Below are positions 1-7,111 of a stretch of 12,044 nt of DNA, in pieces; position 1 is the stretch's first letter, and every line of letters starts with the position of its first letter. The notes beneath the pieces were generated by a model. The model was not told where the DNA came from. It saw nothing but the letters and a program-made list of their open reading frames with translations, and made no database searches. Source of the DNA: SKVR01 sp964589855 (GTDB lineage: Bacteria; Bacteroidota; Bacteroidia; Bacteroidales; UBA7960); assembly GCA_964589855.1 (NCBI GenBank), contig CAZPVB010000121.1:1-12044 (forward strand), written 5' to 3'. The position numbers were made by a program, and so were the translations under genes.

Positions 1-2
1 TA

Positions 3-1310
3 TTGGAATTTCACGAACTAAATTTGAGCAAGCCACTACTGAATGCTCTTCAGGATGCTGGTTTTGCAGATGCTACACCTATACAGCAGAAAGCTTTCCC
101 GGCCATTATGTCGGGAAAGGATGTGGTAGGTATTGCGCAAACAGGTACGGGCAAGACATTGGCCTACCTTTTACCGCTTTTGCGTCAGTTAAAATATTCA
201 GAACAAAGGTATCCCCGCATCCTGATCATGGTGCCCACACGCGAACTGGTTTTACAGGTGATGGATGAAGCGAAAAAACTTACGGTTTACATGAGCGTGA
301 GAATAAAAGGTGTTTATGGAGGAACCAATATCAACACACAAAGTCAAAATGTATATGAAGGGACCGATATTTTGGTTGCCACACCTGGCCGACTGTTTGA
401 CCTGAATATGAGGGGAACTTTGCGATTGAAACAAGTTCAGAAACTGGTTATAGATGAGGTGGATGAAATGCTTAGCCTGGGTTTCAGGCATCAGATCATC
501 AGCATCATGGAGTTACTGCCTGCGCGAAGACAAAACCTGATGTTTTCTGCTACACTGGCCGATGAAGTGGAAGAGATCATCAAAGCGTTTTTCTTTGATC
601 CCATTTGGATTGATGTTGAGTTCAGGGGAACACCGCTAACAAAAATTGACCAGAAAGCCTATATTGTTCCTAATTTCGCTACACAGTTCAATCTGCTTTC
701 CCTGCTGCTCGAAGAAGAAGATGTGTACACAAAAACATTGATCTTTGCTCCGGATAAAAAGACAGCCGATAAGATATACAATAAACTGAGCATCAAATAC
801 CCTCAGCAGTTGGGTGTTATCCATTCCAACAAAAGTCAGAACCAACGCTTTAATACCCTTGCCGATTTCCAGAATGGTTTTATCCGTGTTTTAATCTCCA
901 CCGACCTGGTTGCCCGCGGGGTCGATATCTTTGAGGTAAGTCATGTGATCAATTTTGGGTTGCCCGAAATTGCTGGTTCTTACCTCCATCGGATCGGACG
1001 AACAGGCAGGGCAGACAAAGAAGGGATCGCCATTTCACTGGTGAGGGAAAAGGAAAAAAAACTGCTTTCCAACATTGAAAACTACATAAAAAAAAGTATT
1101 CCCGTTGAAGAGTTGCCCGCTGATCTTGTGATAAGTGAGGCAGAAGAAGATGATGAGAAAACCGCCATGTTGGGTGATAAAGATTATCTTCAGACTAAAA
1201 AACTGCCCGGGGGCGGAAGTGCTTTTCACCAGAAAAAAGAAAAAAATATGAAGGTGAACAAAAGAAGAACCTCTCCCCCAAAAAACACCCGGAAGAAAAG
1301 AAAAAAATGA
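3..1310 (+). CDS. DEAD-box ATP-dependent RNA helicase (possibly missing a few 5' codons)
   Basis: An ATP-dependent RNA helicase of superfamily 2, expected to unwind or remodel RNA in the cytoplasm (ribosome assembly, RNA decay or cold adaptation; which one cannot be told). All core motifs are visible in order: Q motif (ATPIQ, residues 24-28), Walker A AQTGTGKT (45-52), Ia PTREL (78-82), TPGR (127-130), motif II as DEVD (151-154) rather than DEAD, SAT (182-184), motif V (STDLVARGVD) and motif VI HRIGRTGR (329-336). A lysine/arginine-rich tail from about residue 405 ends in RKKRKK and probably contacts RNA. The first available start is a TTG at position 3, only two bases from the window edge. 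The family normally begins just before this FxELNLS segment, so the true start may be this TTG or an ATG slightly upstream. It converges on the truncated sulfatase with a 96-bp gap and no convincing terminator. Confidence 0.93.
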   Translation: MEFHELNLSKPLLNALQDAGFADATPIQQKAFPAIMSGKDVVGIAQTGTGKTLAYLLPLLRQLKYSEQRYPRILIMVPTRELVLQVMDEAKKLTVYMSVRIKGVYGGTNINTQSQNVYEGTDILVATPGRLFDLNMRGTLRLKQVQKLVIDEVDEMLSLGFRHQIISIMELLPARRQNLMFSATLADEVEEIIKAFFFDPIWIDVEFRGTPLTKIDQKAYIVPNFATQFNLLSLLLEEEDVYTKTLIFAPDKKTADKIYNKLSIKYPQQLGVIHSNKSQNQRFNTLADFQNGFIRVLISTDLVARGVDIFEVSHVINFGLPEIAGSYLHRIGRTGRADKEGIAISLVREKEKKLLSNIENYIKKSIPVEELPADLVISEAEEDDEKTAMLGDKDYLQTKKLPGGGSAFHQKKEKNMKVNKRRTSPPKNTRKKRKK

Positions 1311-1406
1311 TACCAAGAGGAAAAAAGAAAATTGCTAAATCCTACTGAAAATATCGTTAAGTGAGTGGGAAACAGTTTTGTTTTTAGTATATTTACCTTT
1401 CTGTAA

Positions 1407-2240
1407 TTAATGAAAAGGTACATGGGGTCTGCTCATGCCAACAGCGAGAAAAAACGGTTTATCATGCTCCTTACTTAATACCCCTTTGGCGTATTGTGCA
1501 TTGAGTTCATCCGGCATCAGGTCGCGGTCATCATCGTTTTTATAATGGAAGGGTTCACCATAAAGTATCCATCCGTCATAACCGGGAGCACCTGTTTCCG
1601 GGTTGGGTGGATAGCTAGGAATATCAGAAAGGGGACCAAAACTACCTCCCCAATGCATCTTTTGCCCCGGTTCTGCCAACACATCAGGGTGTGGCAACCC
1701 CATAGCATGATCGTAATTGCCCCTTTCATAGCTGCCATCCCAGGCAAAAGGACCAAAGCTGGGCTCATAACCAAAGAAAGGTATGGTATCATCACCACGC
1801 CAAACATCCCAGTCTTCGTGTCCGTTGTGGAATATTTTACCTGTGCCGTAAACATTGTAATTATTGTTATAAAAATGTTCCATAATGGTAACGGCATCAG
1901 AAAGTTTGTCAAATTCACGCCAGTGATTTTGCTGTTGCTCGTATCCGAAATATCCTGTTGTATGGGGGTAAAGGCCCGTGAGAAAACTGGCACGGGAGGG
2001 ACCACAAAGCGGATTGTTGCTGTGGGCATTGGTAAATGTTACTCCCATTTCCATCAAACGATCCATATTAGGAGTTTGAACCTGTGGGTGGCGATCAAAA
2101 CCGGATGCTTCCAGCCAGTTATTTTGATCATCAGTAACGATGAAGAGCACATTCATGGGGTCTTCAGTGGTTTTCTCTTCGTTGCAGGAAACCATGAGAG
2201 CAAGCGCACTTGCTGTGTAAATCAGATTTTTGGTGTGCAT
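1407..2240 (-). pseudogene. 3'-truncated sulfatase lipoprotein, iduronate-2-sulfatase-like
   Basis: N-terminal half of a type I (formylglycine) sulfatase. A short signal peptide ends in a lipobox-like ALMVSC (Cys19). Next come the metal-binding pair D37-D38 and the formylglycine motif CGPSR with nucleophile Cys79, then GTGKIFHNG, a typical Lys/His segment of the active site. The reading frame stops at residue 277, directly after RPHVPFH. The neighbouring intact sulfatase has the equivalent PHLPF at residues 233-237 and continues for 250 more residues. The missing part holds the later Asp-His metal ligands (WGDHG in intact relatives) and the C-terminal subdomain, so the product is expected to be inactive. 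I checked the sequence beyond the stop and saw no sulfatase-like residues in any frame before the helicase, so this is loss of the 3' half rather than one frameshift. It lies 89 bp downstream of the GH3 glycosidase on the same strand, so the two were probably co-transcribed. The 'iduronate' label reflects family resemblance only; the original substrate is unknown. Confidence 0.85.
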
Positions 2241-2292
2241 TATTGTTCAGTTCTAAATATTTGTGCAGTTTTTTTAAAAAAGTAATACAGGC

Positions 2293-2319
2293 ATCTCATG
2301 TTGAATGTGAGATTTTTTT
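2293..2319 (+). terminator. Hairpin with T-run, facing away from the flanking genes
   Basis: ATCTCA at 2293-2298 pairs with TGAGAT at 2308-2313, extendable by two wobble pairs, with a short loop and seven T residues from 2313 on the plus strand. It has the shape of a weak intrinsic terminator for plus-strand transcription, yet both flanking genes (GH3 glycosidase and truncated sulfatase) are on the minus strand. In the minus direction the hairpin is preceded by A's and not followed by a T-run. It may stop antisense transcription or be a chance structure. Confidence 0.3.
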
Positions 2320-2329
2320 GTTTGCAATA

Positions 2330-4630
2330 TTATTCAACAACCAGGGTCAACTCCTGCAGATCTTCCTCCCTGGAAGAAGTGCCGATCATCAGGATAAACT
2401 CACCGGGTTCTACCTTATATTCCATATTGATATCGTAAAAGGCAAGATGTTCCGGTGTGATAAGAAAGGTAATAGTTTTCATTTCTCCCGGTTGTAGTGA
2501 TACTCTTTCAAAACCCTTTAATTCTTTTACGGGGCGTGTCACCGAACTCACTTTATCTCGTATATATAATTGCACAACCTCATCACCAGAAAAACTACCG
2601 GTGTTTTTCACATCTACCTTCACTTTGGTTGACTGTGAAGGACTTATGGATGACTGTTCCAGATGAACGTTGGTCAGCGCAAAAGAGGTGTATGACAGAC
2701 CGTATCCAAAGGCAAACAAAGGATCGGTGGTATCAAAAAGATATCCTCTTCTGGCAGAGGGTTTATAATTGTAGTAAGATGGAGAATGCCCCACCGACCG
2801 GGGTATTGTGATGGGAAGTTTCCCACCGGGATTATGATCACCAAAAAGAACTTCTGCAATGGCGGTGCCTGCTTCCTGACCCAAATACCAGCATTCAAAG
2901 AGATCATCTGATTTTTCTGCAAGGTTTTTAACCGAGAGGGGGCGTCCGTTAAACAATACAGATGTAATAGGCTTTCCTGTTTTTGCAATGGCATCTACCA
3001 GTTCGTTTTGCATACCTACCAGTTCAAGGTTGGTGCGGTCGCCCATATGGTTGGCATCCCATGCTTCACGCGATGTTTGCTCGTTTCCCCCCAAAACCAG
3101 CACCACAGCGTCTGCTTTTTCGGCAATTTTCACCGCTTCAGCAATACTTTTAAGATCTTCTTCCGGGTTGTTGGGAACAACTTCATCTTCCCACCATCCA
3201 CCACCAATGGTTATTTTGCATCCTTCGTGATAAAGAACTTCTGTGTTATTTCCTGCTCTTTTTTGTATTCCGTCAAGTACTGTTACAAAATTGCGGGGAT
3301 TACCACTATATCCGCCAAGCATAATGCGATTGGCATTGGGGCCTATCACTGCTATTTTTTTCATTTTCGTATCGGCCAGGGGTGGTTTTTTGCGCGTATT
3401 TTTCAACATGGTGATGGTTTGCCTTGCTGCTTCCAGTGCAACCAGCCTGTGTTCTTCTGATCCAACTGTTTTTTCAGCTATGTCAGCATCTACATAGGGG
3501 TCGTCAAACAATCCCATTTCAAATTTGTAATACAGCAAAGGTTTTACCAGTTCATCGATCAGGTTCTCATCCAAAAGACCTTCATCAATAGCTTCTTTTA
3601 AATGGAGGTAGCAATCAGGTTCGGGCAGTTCAATATTTACTCCGGCTTTGGCTGCCAATACAGCTGCGCCTTTTCCGTCTTCTGCCAGATGGTGTCCGTA
3701 AAGTTCGGGGCGCTCATTGAGTTCGCGTATGGCATAATAGTCGGATACGATATATCCCTGAAAGCCCCATTCTTTTCTCAGAACATCTCTCAGCAACCAT
3801 TTGTTGGCATGGCAGGGTACGCCGTCGATTTCGTTGTAGGCTGCCATTACACTGATTGCTTTTGCTTTTTGTACTGCTTTTTTAAAAGGGTACAGGAAAA
3901 CTTCTCTTAAAATCCGTTCAGATACATTTACCGGGGCACAATTGGTTCCTGATTCGGGTTGTCCGTGTGCCGCAAAATGTTTAAGTGTAGCAATCAAATT
4001 GTTTTTCTTTGAGAAATCGCGGTTTCCCTGGAAACCTTCAATGGCGGCCATACCTAAAAGACTTACCAGGTAAGGGTCTTCGCCAAATGTTTCCTCAACG
4101 CGTCCCCAGCGGGGTTCGCGGGCTACATCCAGCACAGGTGTAAGTGCCTGATGTGTGCCACGGCAACGCGCTTCCAGTGCTGTTACCTGGTATATTTTCT
4201 TGATCAATTCAGGGTTGAAGGTTGCGCCCATGCCTATGGGCTGGGGAAAACTGGTGGCATCTATGGCAGCATGCCCGTGCAGGCATTCTTCGTGAAATAT
4301 CACTGGAATGCCCAATCTGCTGTTTTCTGTGAAAAACTTCTGGATAGCATTGGTTAGATCCGCCATTTGTCTGGCATTTTTTCCTCCTCCTGAGTCACTG
4401 GGACGCCCAACTTGTCCTAAACCATTTCTGTTTCCAAAATTAGATTTCGCCTTCACCGGATCAAAATTTCCTTCTTCATCCAGCAGCGTTTCTGCTTTTT
4501 TATTCCATACACATTGCATTTGTGCAATTTTTTCTGCCAGGTTCATCCTGCTGAGCAAGTCAGTTACTCTTTCAGATGTATTTGTCTGCGAATTCTGATA
4601 CGGGTAAGTTTGTTGTTTCTTATTTTCCAT
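2330..4630 (-). CDS. Glycoside hydrolase family 3, probable beta-xylosidase/beta-glucosidase
   Basis: A 766-residue exo-acting beta-glycosidase that would release terminal sugars (probably xylose or glucose) from oligosaccharides with retention of configuration. The N-terminal TIM-barrel domain carries LDVAREPRWGR (substrate-binding Asp168), KHFAAHG (217-223) and VSDYYA with the predicted nucleophile Asp297. The following alpha/beta sandwich domain contains SREAWDANHMGDR, where Glu522 is the likely acid/base. A fibronectin-III-like domain, typical of family 3, occupies roughly the last 120 residues (LYIRD and GFERVSLQPGE are recognisable). The length is normal for the family. The start is well fixed because an in-frame TAA lies four codons upstream. 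The N-terminus (MENKKQQTYPYQ) has no signal peptide, so a cytoplasmic enzyme is inferred, unlike the neighbouring lipoprotein sulfatases. It follows the GH10 xylanase remnant by 46 bp and precedes the truncated sulfatase by 89 bp, all on one strand. The GH10 partner favours beta-xylosidase, but family 3 specificity cannot be read from motifs. Confidence 0.93.
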   Translation of the reverse strand: MENKKQQTYPYQNSQTNTSERVTDLLSRMNLAEKIAQMQCVWNKKAETLLDEEGNFDPVKAKSNFGNRNGLGQVGRPSDSGGGKNARQMADLTNAIQKFFTENSRLGIPVIFHEECLHGHAAIDATSFPQPIGMGATFNPELIKKIYQVTALEARCRGTHQALTPVLDVAREPRWGRVEETFGEDPYLVSLLGMAAIEGFQGNRDFSKKNNLIATLKHFAAHGQPESGTNCAPVNVSERILREVFLYPFKKAVQKAKAISVMAAYNEIDGVPCHANKWLLRDVLRKEWGFQGYIVSDYYAIRELNERPELYGHHLAEDGKGAAVLAAKAGVNIELPEPDCYLHLKEAIDEGLLDENLIDELVKPLLYYKFEMGLFDDPYVDADIAEKTVGSEEHRLVALEAARQTITMLKNTRKKPPLADTKMKKIAVIGPNANRIMLGGYSGNPRNFVTVLDGIQKRAGNNTEVLYHEGCKITIGGGWWEDEVVPNNPEEDLKSIAEAVKIAEKADAVVLVLGGNEQTSREAWDANHMGDRTNLELVGMQNELVDAIAKTGKPITSVLFNGRPLSVKNLAEKSDDLFECWYLGQEAGTAIAEVLFGDHNPGGKLPITIPRSVGHSPSYYNYKPSARRGYLFDTTDPLFAFGYGLSYTSFALTNVHLEQSSISPSQSTKVKVDVKNTGSFSGDEVVQLYIRDKVSSVTRPVKELKGFERVSLQPGEMKTITFLITPEHLAFYDINMEYKVEPGEFILMIGTSSREEDLQELTLVVE

Positions 4631-4676
4631 TACTTTGAATTATGAATTATGTCTTAATTAAACGCTCAATTGTCAC

Positions 4677-4991
4677 TTATGGGTTTTCCTTTGAACCTTT
4701 TGCTGTTTCAATTACTGCATGAAACGCTTTTTTGGGAAGCAGGTTTCTGTCGAAAAGCAGCGGGTGATTTTCTCTGTTATCAACAGGCCAATTGTTTAAC
4801 CAGGAATTGCCATCGTGTACGCCCCAGAAACTAACCCTGCTGATAAAATTGCTATTTCTTACAAATATATTAAAAATATCGGCATATCTTTGCGCCAATT
4901 GGTTTTGTATGCTATCAGGTAGTTGATAACCGAAAGGGTTCAGTTCTTCATTGTATTCGTAATTGGTTGAAACATCTGCACCGAATTGTGG
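4677..4991 (-). pseudogene. C-terminal remnant of a GH10 endo-1,4-beta-xylanase
   Basis: The minus-strand frame from about 4991 to the TAA at 4677 encodes about 104 residues matching the end of family 10 xylanases. Visible landmarks are NEELNPFGYQLPDSIQ, LAQRYADIF, ISRVSFWGVHDGNSWLNNWP and LLFDRNLLPKKAFHAVIE, the segment after the catalytic nucleophile where WGVxDGxSWLNNWP and PLLFD are family hallmarks. The frame is open upstream to an in-frame stop at 4992-4994, and homology seems to fade at about the same place. The whole N-terminal barrel, including both catalytic glutamates, is absent, so the remnant cannot be an active xylanase. There is no credible start codon: the TTG at 4896-4898 is internal to the conserved region. 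Intact relatives cut the xylan backbone in the periplasm or at the cell surface. The remnant is 46 bp upstream of the GH3 glycosidase on the same strand, consistent with an original GH10-GH3-sulfatase operon. Confidence 0.85.
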
Positions 4992-4993
4992 TT

Positions 4994-5350
4994 AATTCTT
5001 TTCCTGACCGGGAGGAATACATGGGATACACAGGGAGTATGCCAGATGTTCCTGCGGGCTATACCAAGGAGAGAATGAGAAAAGAGATTCACCAGGAAAG
5101 AAGGGTGGAATTGAATTATGAAGAACACATATTTTTCGATCTCAGAAGATGGTTGGAACCGGTAGAGTCTCAGCAAACTGCTTTTTGGCTGGTTCCTACC
5201 CTGCATAAAGACGAAGATGGAAACAGGTATTTTGAATATGAACTGGAAGAGTTTGAAAGGGAGTTTACCGAGGCATGGAGGCTTATGCCACTGCACACCG
5301 AACAACTTATACTCAATCCTGAATTGGTGCAAAATCCGGGTTGGGAATAA
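4994..5350 (+). pseudogene. C-terminal remnant of a SusD/RagB-family outer-membrane lipoprotein
   Basis: About 100-118 residues matching the extreme C-terminus of SusD-like glycan-binding lipoproteins. The characteristic order is MPDVPAGYTKERMRKEI, then HQERRVELNYEEHIFFDLRRW, a region of alternating charge, and the closing LMPLHTEQLILNPELVQNPGW. Intact SusD proteins have roughly 500-650 residues, begin with a lipoprotein signal, and form the lid of the SusC TonB-dependent transporter. The signal, the TPR helices and SusC are all missing here. Clear homology begins only at about 5038 (SMPDVP); residues from 4994 to 5037 are in frame but not convincingly SusD. An in-frame TTG at 4967 would give a 127-residue product, but it overlaps the antisense GH10 remnant and no signal peptide results, so I treat this as a remnant. 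The intact sulfatase follows 75 bp downstream on the same strand, as expected in a SusC-SusD-sulfatase operon. Confidence 0.85.
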
Positions 5351-5425
5351 TCCGGGCATTAAAATTTCTCTTTAATTCTCTCTAAAGATAAGAATCAAAA
5401 ATAAAAACTGTTTATCTGCAATATT

Positions 5426-6889
5426 ATGATCATGAAAAAGAATGCCACAGTGTTAGCTTTGGCTACCTTTGCTATCTCATGCCAATCTATTGGAAGCAAA
5501 GAGAATGAGAATGATGACCAAAATCAAAAACCTCTCAATGTTTTATTTATCGCTTCTGATGATATGCGCTATCAGGCGAATGCTTTCGGGCAGGAAAACA
5601 TGATCACCCCCGGGCTCGATCGCCTGGCAAGTGAAGGAGTTACCTTTAACCGTGCTTATTGCAATGTACCTGTTTGCGGTGCTTCGAGGGCAAGCTTACT
5701 AAGTGGCGTCAGACCTACACAAAACCGGTTTTTGAATTATTACACCCGGAAAGACAATGACTTTCCTGATCACCCAAGCTTACCCATGTGGTTTAAGCAA
5801 CATGATTATAAAACGGTATCCCTGGGTAAAATCTATCATCATGGTGATGATGATATACAGGCCTGGAGTATGCCGCCGTGGGATCATCAGCAGGAAATAG
5901 GGGTAGGATGGCAGTCATACATTACGGAAGAAGCGCATCAAATCATTGATGCCAACAGAACAGATGAGAATCCCCATGAGGTGATAGGACCGGCATGGGA
6001 AGCAGCAGATGTACCTGATAACGGATACCCCGATGGTTTACTGGCAGAAAGAGCCATTGAGCAGTTAAAGAGTTTTTCACAATCCGGAGAATCTTTCTTT
6101 TTGGGCGTGGGATTTACAAAACCTCATTTACCTTTTAATGCACCCAAAAAGTACTGGAATCTTTACAACGAAGATGACCTGGAGTTTGCTGATAATCCCT
6201 TTAAACCTGTTGATGCACCTGATGCTGCCATGCACAATTGGGAGGAACTAAGAAATATGTATCATGATATACCTGATGAAGGACCCGTGTCTAAAGAAAC
6301 AGAAAAAAAACTTGTGCACGGGTATTACGCATGTGTTTCTTATGTAGATGCCCAGATCATTAAATTACTGGACGCTTTGAAAAAATATGGATTAGAAGAA
6401 AATACAGTGGTTGTCTTCTGGGGCGATCATGGTTTTCATCTGGGAGAACATGGGCTCTGGGCAAAGCATTGTAACTTCAACCGGGTTCTTTCTGCTCCTG
6501 TTATTGTTAAAGCACCCAATATAAAAAAGAACAAAACTACCAATACTCTTGTGGAATTTATTGACATTTACCCATCTGTGGTTGAATTAGCCGGGTTATC
6601 TCTTCCCGACCACCTGGATGGAAAAAGTTTTGTTCCAACACTTCAGGATCATTCCGTTAAACATAAAGATGCTGTCTTCAGTAGGTATATAAATGGTGAA
6701 TCGGTAAAAACAGATCAATATTTGTACACGGAATGGATTAATGATGATGGTCAGATTTATGCACGTATGCTATACGATCATGAAAAGGATCCTAAGGAAA
6801 ATATCAACCTCTCAGAAGATTCTGATTATAAGTATATTGTGCAGGAACATCATCTCTTGCTACAAGAATTAAGAGAAAAACAGAATTAA
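5426..6889 (+). CDS. Sulfatase lipoprotein, iduronate-2-sulfatase-like
   Basis: An intact formylglycine-dependent sulfatase of 487 residues that would hydrolyse a sulfate ester on a glycan. A short signal peptide ends in FAISC (Cys19), suggesting a lipid-anchored protein in the periplasm or at the cell surface. Active-site elements are metal ligands D45-D46, the maturation motif CGASR with Cys84 (a Cys-x-Ala-Ser-Arg variant, still within the accepted C-x-P/A-x-R consensus), SLGKIYHHG (Lys135, His138/139), KPHLPF (Lys232, His234), and WGDHGFHLGEHGLWAKH (Asp334, His335, Lys347). These spacings and the HLGEHGLWAKH segment resemble iduronate-2-sulfatases, a group I would expect in SulfAtlas S1_7; the assignment needs checking. 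A second ATG at 5432 gives the more usual MKKN start and may be the real one. The gene follows the SusD remnant by 75 bp and was probably the next gene in the PUL operon. With the upstream operon removed, its present promoter is unclear. A strong terminator lies 80 bp after the stop. Confidence 0.92.
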   Translation: MIMKKNATVLALATFAISCQSIGSKENENDDQNQKPLNVLFIASDDMRYQANAFGQENMITPGLDRLASEGVTFNRAYCNVPVCGASRASLLSGVRPTQNRFLNYYTRKDNDFPDHPSLPMWFKQHDYKTVSLGKIYHHGDDDIQAWSMPPWDHQQEIGVGWQSYITEEAHQIIDANRTDENPHEVIGPAWEAADVPDNGYPDGLLAERAIEQLKSFSQSGESFFLGVGFTKPHLPFNAPKKYWNLYNEDDLEFADNPFKPVDAPDAAMHNWEELRNMYHDIPDEGPVSKETEKKLVHGYYACVSYVDAQIIKLLDALKKYGLEENTVVVFWGDHGFHLGEHGLWAKHCNFNRVLSAPVIVKAPNIKKNKTTNTLVEFIDIYPSVVELAGLSLPDHLDGKSFVPTLQDHSVKHKDAVFSRYINGESVKTDQYLYTEWINDDGQIYARMLYDHEKDPKENINLSEDSDYKYIVQEHHLLLQELREKQN

Positions 6890-6968
6890 AATTTTCTTTA
6901 AGATTTATATCATTCATCTTTTTCGATATCGCTTTTTTATTTGTTTAAGTTAGTAAGTTGGTAATTGG

Positions 6969-6998
6969 AAAGCCTGGTTATGCAACCAGGCTTTTTTT
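6969..6998 (+). terminator. Strong intrinsic terminator after the sulfatase
   Basis: A perfect 11-bp stem (AAAGCCTGGTT at 6969-6979 pairing with AACCAGGCTTT at 6984-6994), a four-base loop and a run of seven T's at 6992-6998. It closes the sulfatase transcript and separates it from the adenylating-enzyme homologue that starts at 7112. Confidence 0.88.
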
Positions 6999-7111
6999 AA
7001 TCCTTATCGTTATCTGTTATTTTTCGATTTGAAAAAAAATTACAGGATACTGATAAAACAACCCTTCATTATGCCTGTTTAACTTACATTACAAAATTAA
7101 TTCTATTACAA

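Noticed and set aside
1494..2285. Long plus-strand open frame of 263 codons opposite the truncated sulfatase
   Set aside because: It is antisense to a clearly recognisable sulfatase N-terminus and its translation resembles no family; it is a shadow of the coding strand.
4896..4898. TTG start giving a 73-residue stand-alone protein in the GH10 remnant
   Set aside because: Conserved GH10 sequence continues about 30 residues upstream of this TTG, so it is an internal codon and not a real start.
4940..5359. Minus-strand open frame of 139 codons over the SusD remnant
   Set aside because: It is antisense to the recognisable SusD C-terminus and shows no protein-like motif.
7020..7035. CGATTTG-like promoter element upstream of the adenylating-enzyme gene
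   Set aside because: It differs from TAnnTTTG at the second position and lacks a -33 partner.
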